Of a stretch of DNA of 6,877 bases, positions 1 to 4,603 are shown piece by piece. Within the stretch, counting starts at the first letter, position 1; every line of letters starts with the position of its first letter. The notes under the pieces were generated by a model that saw only the letters and a list, made by a program, of their open reading frames with translations, made no database searches and was not told the DNA's origin. The position numbers were made by a program, and so were the translations under genes. The DNA comes from Methanosarcinales archaeon (GTDB taxonomy: Archaea > Halobacteriota > Syntropharchaeia > Alkanophagales > Methanospirareceae): positions 1-6,877 of the forward strand of contig DAOUYX010000082.1 in the NCBI GenBank assembly GCA_030665925.1, in the 5' to 3' direction.

Positions 1-165
1 AAAGTACGTTGGATAGCATTGGAAAAGGAGGGAGAAATGGTCTGGAGAATAGTTCGTCAAGAGCTGTGGATAAACGAAGTACTTCGGATTAATTCCCATA
101 TCGGAGGGATACCCGAAGTTGAGTTCGGTTATTCACCGTTATCGGAAATTGCCTATGAAAAGTGA
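1..165 (+). CDS. Unknown protein, C-terminal 54 residues only
   Basis: An open frame enters from the left edge in frame 1 and stops at TGA 163-165. The visible 54 residues are hydrophilic with scattered aromatics (four Trp in the first half counting the WRIVR and ELWIN stretches) and end in SEIAYEK. I do not recognise a family. The composition looks like a genuine soluble protein: there is no membrane segment and no low-complexity tract. It stops only 6 bases before the ATG of the nuclease-like gene at 172, so the two are probably translated from one transcript and may function together, for example as a two-gene restriction or toxin module. That last point is inference from spacing only. The gene start and most of the protein lie outside the window. 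Confidence 0.6.
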   Translation, partial: KVRWIALEKEGEMVWRIVRQELWINEVLRINSHIGGIPEVEFGYSPLSEIAYEK

Positions 166-171
166 TCTAAA

Positions 172-930
172 ATGGAAATATTAGGATACTCGGAAAGAGG
201 AGTAATTAACTCACTATTCTATGAGATAAAATTTTCTCAGAATAATTTACAACTTCTTAATGAATTTTTATCTTTTGTGTCCTTCCCATATCGGGCGGTC
301 AATTTTCAAATATCCGACACAAAAATATTGATTGAGCAGTCTTTCTCAGATTTTGGCGATGCTGATGCTGTGATTTTGGTTAATAATCGAAGTGATAAAC
401 AAGCAATTTTTATTGAAGCAAAGGTTAAGACTTTTCAAAAATATCATTGGAGTATTTTCGAGGAATTTGAGGAATTTAAGAAAGGGATAGGTAAAAATAG
501 TGTAAGTTCATCTAATTTGTTTGTCCAACTATATCATAAACTCAGACTTATCAAAGCGTTACAAGTCGGTGGCATAAAGCATCTTCAAAATGGGGTAGAA
601 TTTTCACGATGCTCCTCAAAACAACAGAGAAAAATTGGAAATAACAAAGTAGTTTTAAAGGCTGTAAATCAATTGGAGAAATATTATAAAGACGCATTGT
701 TTATTGCGTTAGTACCTGACGATGATTCAAACCTTAAGGATTTTTATCAAGATACTTTAAGAGATTACAGCCCCGAGGGATTTCAAGAGTGGGATATTAG
801 TGACTGGGGTTATCTTTCTTGGGCACAGGTTGATGAATTCTGCAAAAGATATAACTTAGGAGGAACATTAAAAACATTTGAGTGGAATGATGGACAAATT
901 TATGGAAAAAGTAAAGGCAACAGCAGATAA
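172..930 (+). CDS. PD-(D/E)XK superfamily nuclease-like protein
   Basis: This is a 252-residue soluble protein with no signal peptide or membrane segment. Its central part has the layout of a PD-(D/E)XK nuclease core: acidic residues D63 and D65 at the start of a hydrophobic strand (DADAVILV), a short turn, then a second strand ending in E82-A-K84 (AIFIEAKV). This gives the D...ExK catalytic triad. An early helix carries E8 and E18, and a following helix has Q119 and Y121, reminiscent of the helix after the ExK strand in RecB-like nucleases. The C-terminal third (PDDDSN, EWDISDWGYLSW) is acidic and aromatic and unrecognised. The start ATG172 lies just after the stop of the upstream gene, but no strong ribosome site is seen, so translational coupling is possible. 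The stop codon TAA 928-930 lies inside the attC-like site, as is usual for compact cassettes. The role is probably in DNA restriction or phage defence; the exact substrate is unknown. Confidence 0.7.
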   Translation: MEILGYSERGVINSLFYEIKFSQNNLQLLNEFLSFVSFPYRAVNFQISDTKILIEQSFSDFGDADAVILVNNRSDKQAIFIEAKVKTFQKYHWSIFEEFEEFKKGIGKNSVSSSNLFVQLYHKLRLIKALQVGGIKHLQNGVEFSRCSSKQQRKIGNNKVVLKAVNQLEKYYKDALFIALVPDDDSNLKDFYQDTLRDYSPEGFQEWDISDWGYLSWAQVDEFCKRYNLGGTLKTFEWNDGQIYGKSKGNSR

Positions 931-1006
931 CAGAGCGTATCTGGCTCCGCTTCGCTCCGCCAAAATTCCCCTTCGGGAAACTTCAGATACGCTCGAAACG
1001 TTATAC
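925..1006 (+). other. attC-like recombination site 1
   Basis: The 82-bp palindromic site reads R''-spacer-L''-centre-L'-spacer-R'. R'' is 925-931 (AGATAAC), followed by one spacer base. L'' 933-943 (GAGCGTATCTG) is perfectly complementary to L' 984-994. Spacer 995-999 (GAAAC) is followed by R' 1000-1006 (GTTATAC), with the predicted cut after G1000. ATAAC 927-931 pairs with GTTAT 1000-1004. The 40-base centre contains a hairpin TTCCC 966-970 / GGGAA 975-979. Known attC sites have outer RYYYAAC / GTTRRRY boxes, an inner L pair and a variable terminal structure, and are recombined as a folded bottom strand. This site fits the layout, although R'' is a loose match to the consensus and the spacers are asymmetric (1 versus 5). 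The second site at 1500-1581 has identical geometry. Confidence 0.75.
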
Positions 1007-1575
1007 GCCATTTCGATTACATATTCAATTAAGTTGAAGAGGAGTTGAGAACAATGGATTGGAACATGATTACCGCGATATCAACGGCTTCCATGACTTT
1101 AATAATTTTGGCTACAGCTATTTTTGCGGTACTGCAGCTTAGGGAAATTAAAAGGTCGAGAAAAGTCACTGCGTTTGTGAGCCTTTCTCAATTTCTACAG
1201 GAAGAAGCTACACGAAAAGCAAGAGGTATTTTGATCGACGCATCTGGGGAAAAATTTAATGATTGGTCAAAAGAAGAAATAGAAGCCGCTGAAAAAGCTT
1301 GTAGTACTTATGATGTTGCTGGAATAATGCTATCCAAAAAACTTATCGAAAAGGATTTGTTAATGGAATGGCGTGATTCCATCATTAAATCTTGGGAAGC
1401 AGCAGAACCCATGATTATTGAATATAGAAAGTCAAGAGGAAAAGATTATTGGGATGATTTTGAAAAATTGTATAGAACGGCTAAAAAAATCGAAACGGCG
1501 TATAACACGGTGTAAAAGACTACGCTTCGCTCCGTCAAAATTCGGCTTCGCCGAACTTCTTTTACACCGAAAACG
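1001..1575 (+). mobile_element. Complete integron-like gene cassette carrying a DUF4760-like gene
   Basis: The cassette runs from T1001, just after the cut in attC-like site 1, to G1575 in attC-like site 2. It is 575 bp long, within the usual cassette size range. It holds one gene in the same orientation as the attC sites, 53 bases after the cassette start. If it were closed into a circle, its attC would join G1575 to TTATACGCC (1001-1009). The 5' arm at 1497-1506 (GGCGTATAAC) is the exact 10-base reverse complement of that joined arm (G + TTATACGCC). This matches what is expected of a cassette excised and inserted by an integron integrase and would be hard to explain by an ordinary hairpin repeat. 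Confidence 0.72.
1054..1515 (+). CDS. Small membrane-anchored protein, DUF4760-like
   Basis: The protein has 153 residues from ATG1054. A strong ribosome site, GAAGAGGAG at 1036-1044, ends 9 bases before this ATG, so the in-frame TTG at 1045, which abuts it, is unlikely to be the start. Residues about 5-27 form one hydrophobic helix (ITAIST...LIILATAIFAVLQL), followed by a basic stop-transfer stretch (REIKRSRK) and a cytoplasmic all-helical domain. That domain carries a WSKEEIEAAEK segment and later W-D-S-I-I-K-SWE and a YW-DDFEKL ending. This layout matches the DUF4760 type of single-pass proteins, whose function is not established. The stop codon 1513-1515 lies inside L'' of the attC-like site, so the last residues are encoded by the recombination site. 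The gene is the only cargo of its cassette, has no obvious promoter inside the cassette, and is AT-richer than the genes to the right. Confidence 0.72.
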   Translation: MDWNMITAISTASMTLIILATAIFAVLQLREIKRSRKVTAFVSLSQFLQEEATRKARGILIDASGEKFNDWSKEEIEAAEKACSTYDVAGIMLSKKLIEKDLLMEWRDSIIKSWEAAEPMIIEYRKSRGKDYWDDFEKLYRTAKKIETAYNTV

Positions 1576-1581
1576 TCATAC
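1500..1581 (+). other. attC-like recombination site 2, last of the array
   Basis: The site has the same 82-bp geometry as site 1. R'' is 1500-1506 (GTATAAC), followed by one spacer base. L'' 1508-1518 (CGGTGTAAAAG) is perfectly complementary to L' 1559-1569. Spacer AAAAC 1570-1574 is followed by R' 1575-1581 (GTCATAC). The 40-base centre agrees with site 1 at 32 positions by eye, including CGCTTCGCTCCG and CAAAATTC. The central hairpin TTCGGC 1541-1546 / GCCGAA 1550-1555 carries paired changes relative to site 1. R' deviates from the GTT core (GTC). In integrons, only the G belongs to the last cassette and the following bases come from the host DNA, so this deviation is expected if the host target was G^TCATAC. 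Confidence 0.72.
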
Positions 1582-2002
1582 GGAATGCTTACTCGCCGCC
1601 TCTTTCATTGCTTCTCTGTAAGTTGGACTTTTGAAGTATAACGACAAAAGCCTACCGCTTTTCGTTTATCTTCTGCGTATGCAGTTACGGATTCGCTGAT
1701 TACCACATCACATCGAAAAGAGCGTCCTCAAACGGAAGATTTTGGGCATCTGCTACCTGAAATTCAACTCTATCTTTTACGCCCTCTCTTTTTGTTCTCT
1801 CATTTGATCTGGCGATCATCCTTTCACGAATATCTACACCAAGCACTCTACAGCCGCACTTTTTTGCAATGTAGCAAGCACCCATTTCAACACCACAACC
1901 GACATCCAAGACGTATTTGTCTTTGTCTACGAGGCATAATTCAATTAGCTCTCTTGTGGCCTTTAAACCGCCCATGTGTTTAACTGAGGCGAAAAAAACC
2001 AC
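1576..2002 (-). pseudogene. Class I SAM-dependent methyltransferase, decayed and truncated
   Basis: Read on the minus strand, 2002-1703 encodes a good methyltransferase N-terminal half: VFFASVKHMGGLKAT, motif I VLDVGCG, GVDI after strand 2, and VADAQNLPFEDALFD. TAA at 1702-1700 ends this frame because ACATC is duplicated (1705-1714). Removing five bases restores the family sequence VVISESVTAYAEDKRKAV (1706-1653). Homology then breaks, and another frame from about 1650 to 1579 gives SLYFKSPTYREAMKEAASK, which resembles the C-terminal helix region of the same family, so an internal segment is missing (roughly 90 residues, estimated from memory of the family). The N-terminal 15-20 residues before FFASVKHMGG are also absent; the first possible start is GTG 2002-2000. 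The fragment ends at the attC cut point. It is a pseudogene; the substrate of the parent enzyme is unknown. Confidence 0.75.
1705..1714. repeat. 5-bp tandem duplication (ACATC x2) causing a frameshift
   Basis: Two perfect adjacent copies of ACATC, 1705-1709 and 1710-1714, lie inside the methyltransferase pseudogene. One copy fewer gives an uninterrupted reading from LPFEDALFDV into VISESVTAY, which is the usual family sequence, so the extra copy is the frameshifting lesion. A sequencing or assembly error could produce the same picture. Confidence 0.65.
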
Positions 2003-2107
2003 GAGATTAACACGAGGAGATGATGATGGGCATAGGATATTAGTTAGATTTGCATTTTATATCTTACCTTTTCCTATTTTCTCGTGAAAATCTGTGTAAT
2101 CTTGTGG
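1999..2107. repeat. Degenerate intergenic inverted repeat
   Basis: The outer left arm CCACGAGATT (1999-2008) matches AATCTTGTGG (2098-2107) as an inverted repeat at 9 of 10 positions. Next to it, CACGAG (2011-2016) is the reverse complement of CTCGTG (2081-2086). The AT-rich middle (2017-2080) shows no gene. The wording (CCACxAGATTAACAC... / ...TCTGTGTAATCTTGTGG) resembles dispersed intergenic repeats seen in many prokaryotic genomes. The left arm begins exactly where methyltransferase homology is lost, so the element may mark the break that removed its 5' end. No transposase is present. Confidence 0.45.
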
Positions 2108-2136
2108 TTAGCCGTTACTAAACACGTAAGTAATTT

Positions 2137-3315
2137 TTAATATCGTCTGTATGTTCTATGTCCGGGTCTAATTGTTTTTTGCCGTTCTTTCCACTTTATT
2201 CTTACTTTCTTCACTTCAGGCAGTCTCTCCTCAGTTATAGTTACGTCCTTGAGTTTCATTACTCGTCTAAAACTATCGTAATCCCTGCTCGCGATAATAC
2301 TGATCGCTATTCCTTCTTTTCCCGCTCGTGCCGTTCGCCCTATCCGATGAATATAATCATTGCTATCTTTCGGAATGTCGTAATTGTAAATATGCGACAC
2401 ACCGGGAATGTCAAGTCCTCGTGCCGCTACGTCAGTGCAGACAAGAACACCGACGTCCCGTGCATGAAATTGCTTCATCACCCTGTTTCTCTTGTCTTGC
2501 GTCAGTCCGCCATGAATGGCTAAAGCATTGATTCCCGCAGCTTTGAGGTTGTTCGCCACAAAATCCGTATTCAGCCGCGTATTGCAGAACACCATTACCA
2601 ATCCTGCCCTTTCGTGTTCCAATAAATGGACCAACAGCGAAAATTTTAAATTGTCGGGAACGTCATAATACACCTGCGTTAATTTCTTCGGATCAACGTG
2701 GGCTTCCGCAGAAACACTCACCGGCTCGTTCAGGTATCGCCGCGCGAGACGCGCCACCTCCGCGGAAATGGTAGCGGAAAACAATAGCGTCTGCCTTTCC
2801 CGCGGGCATTCTCGTATTATCTTCTTGACGTCGTCAATGAAGCCCATATCCAGCATTCTGTCCGCTTCATCCAACACCAGCGTGTTCACCTTGCTCAAAC
2901 CCAGAGTTCTTCTTCCAATATGGTCTAATAATCTACCCGGTGTTCCTATAACAATATCTGCAGTCCTCAATTGCTCTATCTGTGGATTGATTGACATCCC
3001 ACCAAAAACAGCAACGATCTTCAACGGCTTATATCTCGAGAAATCACCTAACGCGGCTGCATCTTGCTGTGCCAGTTCTCTCGTTGGCGTTAAAACCAGC
3101 GCCTGAATCCCTTTCCCCTTTTTGGATTTCTGTATAATGTCGGAAGCAAAAGCAAGCGTCTTTCCAGAACCCGTTGCCGCCTCGGCTATAACGTCCTTTC
3201 CGGCAAGAATTAACGGAATTGCCTTCTCCTGTATCTCCGTTGGCTTTTCAAACTTCTCGTCTTCTATCGCTTTCAAAACAGGCTTTATAATACCCAGCTT
3301 TCTAAAATATTCCAT
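2137..3315 (-). CDS. DEAD-box ATP-dependent RNA helicase
   Basis: This 392-residue ATP-dependent RNA helicase acts in RNA remodelling (ribosome assembly, cold response or decay). All family motifs are present in order, numbered from ATG 3315: Q motif (F...KPTEIQ, about 21-29), motif I AATGSGKT (46-53), Ia PTRELAQ (77-83), GG, Ib TPGR (125-128), II DEAD (149-152), III SAT (180-182), IV VMVFCNTR, V TDVAARGLD, and VI HRIGRTAR (323-330). The protein is essentially the two RecA-like domains plus a short basic tail (WKERQKTIRPGHRTYRRY) that probably binds RNA. The length is typical of minimal archaeal and bacterial members. An upstream in-frame TTG (3330-3328) would add five residues; ATG 3315 is preferred because homologues start near MEYFRKLGI-like sequence, although the GGAAGG directly before it is too close to act as a normal ribosome site. 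It is transcribed alone, away from sepF, from a likely TATA box at 3367-3375. Confidence 0.95.
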   Translation of the reverse strand: MEYFRKLGIIKPVLKAIEDEKFEKPTEIQEKAIPLILAGKDVIAEAATGSGKTLAFASDIIQKSKKGKGIQALVLTPTRELAQQDAAALGDFSRYKPLKIVAVFGGMSINPQIEQLRTADIVIGTPGRLLDHIGRRTLGLSKVNTLVLDEADRMLDMGFIDDVKKIIRECPRERQTLLFSATISAEVARLARRYLNEPVSVSAEAHVDPKKLTQVYYDVPDNLKFSLLVHLLEHERAGLVMVFCNTRLNTDFVANNLKAAGINALAIHGGLTQDKRNRVMKQFHARDVGVLVCTDVAARGLDIPGVSHIYNYDIPKDSNDYIHRIGRTARAGKEGIAISIIASRDYDSFRRVMKLKDVTITEERLPEVKKVRIKWKERQKTIRPGHRTYRRY

Positions 3316-3366
3316 CCTTCCTTTACTCAAGAAAAAAGTCTTAACCTCTCTCTTATTTACCTCTCT

Positions 3367-3375
3367 ATTTTATAC
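3367..3375 (-). promoter_or_regulatory. TATA box of the helicase gene
   Basis: On the minus strand GTATAAAAT lies about 52 bases before the helicase ATG, which predicts a transcript start near 3345 and a leader of about 30 bases. A second AT-rich stretch (TTTTTATAG, about 3390-3398, minus strand) is a weaker alternative. This is inferred from archaeal promoter layout only. Confidence 0.5.
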
Positions 3376-3400
3376 GTTCTCATTTACGACTATAAAAAGG

Positions 3401-3520
3401 TTATATGCATAACTCCGTTCGTGTCCACAAGCAGTCGCGCTTTTTCATCGCCTTTAATTCCTCCAATTCCTTCGGATATTCAAGATCGCAATTCCAAACT
3501 TTATTTATGCACCAATGCAA
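3401..3520 (-). CDS. Possible 39-residue cysteine-rich small protein or gene remnant
   Basis: A minus-strand frame from TTG 3520-3518 to TAA 3403-3401 encodes 39 residues with four Cys (4, 11, 30, 38), three Trp and a charged helix-like centre (EYPKELEELKAMKKR). Such composition is more protein-like than random. There is no ATG at the front, no clear ribosome site, and a stop three codons upstream. A TATA-like TTTATAG (3540-3546, minus) is close enough for leaderless transcription from near 3518. It could equally be the 3' remnant of a lost gene. I do not recognise a family. Confidence 0.25.
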   Translation of the reverse strand: MHWCINKVWNCDLEYPKELEELKAMKKRDCLWTRTELCI

Positions 3521-3539
3521 TACTTTTTAATTGATTACG

Positions 3540-3548
3540 CTATAAATA
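3540..3548 (+). promoter_or_regulatory. TATA box upstream of sepF
   Basis: CTATAAATA lies 65 bases before the sepF start, within an AT-rich stretch. It predicts a transcript start near 3570 and a leader of about 40 bases, which is the likely promoter of the sepF-ZPR1-mat group. Confidence 0.5.
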
Positions 3549-3580
3549 TCTTTAATGTCAGAACGAGAAAGTAAAGTATT

Positions 3581-3594
3581 CATGCATGCATGCA
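3581..3594. promoter_or_regulatory. Alternating CATGCATGCATGCA palindrome in the sepF leader
   Basis: The 14 bases contain two overlapping perfect 12-base palindromes (3581-3592 and 3583-3594). They lie about 35 bases after the TATA box and 19 bases before the sepF ATG, a position where a bound repressor would block transcription. This could be an operator, but it could also be a simple tetranucleotide repeat with no role. Confidence 0.3.
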
Positions 3595-3612
3595 CGGGTG
3601 TGAGGGGAAAAA

Positions 3613-3993
3613 ATGGGATTAAAAGAAGGTTTTGAGAGGATATTTGTGAAGAAGGAAGGGATAGGAGTCGAGGACGATTATTGGGACCTGGACATCGAAG
3701 CGTATGAGGAAGAGCTAAAGGAAGAGGCGGGCGTAAAGATGTACATAAAGACCGCGGAATTGACCGGTCTATACGATATTCCCGATTTGAAAAAGGAGAT
3801 CTATGCGGGCAATATCTTGATTCTGGACATATCACTGGCGAAGCAGGACAAAGTTCTGGTAGAGAAAGCGATAAAAGACCTGAAAATGGCGGCATTCGAT
3901 GTGGGCGGGGACATTGCAGGTCTCTCTGATGACCAGGTGATCGTGGCACCAATGGGAATTAAGATCGAACGGAAGAAAATGAGTGGGAAATAG
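3613..3993 (+). CDS. sepF: Archaeal cell division protein SepF
   Basis: The protein has 126 residues and is full length for archaeal SepF. In the family, the N-terminus is an amphipathic membrane-binding helix, here MGLKEGFERIFVKKE, followed by an acidic linker (about 18-40, EDDYWDLDIEAYEEELKEE). The C-terminal SepF/DUF552 domain (about 42-121) dimerises and binds FtsZ. Visible domain hallmarks are YIKTAELTGLYD, GNILILDI (66-73), a helix ending in FDVGGDIAGL, and QVIVAPMGIKI. SepF tethers the FtsZ ring to the membrane in most Euryarchaeota lacking FtsA. The start is supported by GAGGGG (3603-3607 region) about 6 bases upstream of the ATG. The ZPR1 gene follows after 44 bases, an association plausible for co-transcription. 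ftsZ is not in the window. Confidence 0.93.
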   Translation: MGLKEGFERIFVKKEGIGVEDDYWDLDIEAYEEELKEEAGVKMYIKTAELTGLYDIPDLKKEIYAGNILILDISLAKQDKVLVEKAIKDLKMAAFDVGGDIAGLSDDQVIVAPMGIKIERKKMSGK

Positions 3994-4037
3994 TCTGGTT
4001 GGCTATCCTGACTGACTGCGCAGCGGGGTTACCGTGA

Positions 4038-4562
4038 GTGAGTGCCGTGAAAGAGAAATGTCCACTTTGTGGAGCGGAAAGCGAATTGCATTGTGTACCC
4101 TATGAAATCCCCTTCTTCGGCGAAATAATGATATTTACTGCGGTTTGTGCCTCGTGTGGGTATCGCAGTACCGATGTAATGGTGCTCTCGGCAGAAGAGA
4201 AGAGGAAAAGATGCGAGATGGTGATTTCGTCAGCGGAGGATGTGAATGCAATCGTTGTACGGTCTTCGTCGGGAGCTATTGAGATACCGGAGTTGGGCGT
4301 AAGCGTCGAGCCAAAGCGCGGGGAGGCTTTTATCACTACGGTGGAAGGCGTGCTGAAGCGAGTGGAGAATGTGGCGAAGATGCTGAGCAAAGACGGCACG
4401 AGCAAGAAGCGTGCAGATGAGGTTTTGAAGCAGATAGAAGAAATAAAGTTGGGCAAAGCGAGTATGACGTTAATAATTGACGATCCTACGGGTAACAGTG
4501 CGATAATTAGCGATAAACAGTTCTTTAAAAAAGAGAACGTTACTGAAAAAACTCATTCTTAA
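4038..4562 (+). CDS. ZPR1-related zinc-finger protein
   Basis: The protein has 174 residues. The N-terminus forms a four-cysteine zinc finger, C8-P-L-C11 and C37-A-S-C40, separated by the typical VPYEIPFFGEIMIFT segment and followed by GYRSTDV. This is the ZPR1 zinc-finger arrangement. The remainder holds a beta-rich ZPR1 domain with the IEIPELGVSVEP stretch, the GVLKRVE helix, and LIIDDPTGNSAI (145-156), a family signature. Archaeal members have a single ZPR1 unit; in eukaryotes ZPR1 acts with elongation factor 1A as a folding factor, and the archaeal role is not established. The start is GTG 4038, immediately after an in-frame TGA (4035-4037), with GGGG at 4024-4027 as a possible ribosome site. 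GTG 4047 is an alternative three codons in. It lies between sepF and mat on one strand and is probably co-transcribed with them. The C-terminal tail (KKENVTEKTHS) is unremarkable. Confidence 0.9.
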   Translation: MSAVKEKCPLCGAESELHCVPYEIPFFGEIMIFTAVCASCGYRSTDVMVLSAEEKRKRCEMVISSAEDVNAIVVRSSSGAIEIPELGVSVEPKRGEAFITTVEGVLKRVENVAKMLSKDGTSKKRADEVLKQIEEIKLGKASMTLIIDDPTGNSAIISDKQFFKKENVTEKTHS

Positions 4563-4603
4563 TGCGGTATTTATTTAGAAAGAAAATGTAAGAGGGCGTA
4601 AAA

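Larger units (their letters stand above)
1..1000 (+). mobile_element. Integron-like gene cassette, left end outside the window
   Basis: This is the segment ending at the predicted cut point G1000^T1001 of the first attC-like site. It carries the tail of one gene and a complete nuclease-like gene on the same strand, with only 6 bases between them, so two genes appear to share one cassette. The cassette's 5' boundary is not visible. The 5' arm of its attC (925-931, AGATAAC) predicts that the cassette should begin with a sequence complementary to it (TTATCT after a G), which should lie left of base 1. The DNA is clearly AT-richer than the housekeeping genes from 2137 onwards, which fits foreign origin. 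The cassette interpretation rests on the attC sites; see those entries. Confidence 0.6.

Noticed and set aside
1..1575. A transposon or insertion sequence carrying the two left-hand genes.
   Set aside because: No transposase, terminal inverted repeats or target duplications are visible, and the repeated sites lie at gene ends in direct orientation.
925..1581. A CRISPR array or paired rho-independent terminators as an explanation for the two palindromes.
   Set aside because: There are only two units, separated by a gene, with arms that differ in sequence but not geometry, no T-run after them, and complementarity between a cassette's start and end. None of this fits CRISPR or terminators.
1636..1642. 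GTATAAC close to attC site 2, looking like the R'' box of a third attC.
   Set aside because: It reads as methyltransferase codons on the minus strand (SLYF region), has no matching 11-bp arm or shared core next to it, and no R' partner at the expected 82-bp spacing.
2158..3412. Several plus-strand open frames opposite the helicase gene.
   Set aside because: The minus strand carries every DEAD-box motif; the plus-strand frames lack family features or ribosome sites.
3527..3952. A long minus-strand open frame opposite sepF, rich in Pro, Arg and Ser.
   Set aside because: It is a shadow of the clearly coding sepF frame, with composition typical of antisense translation.
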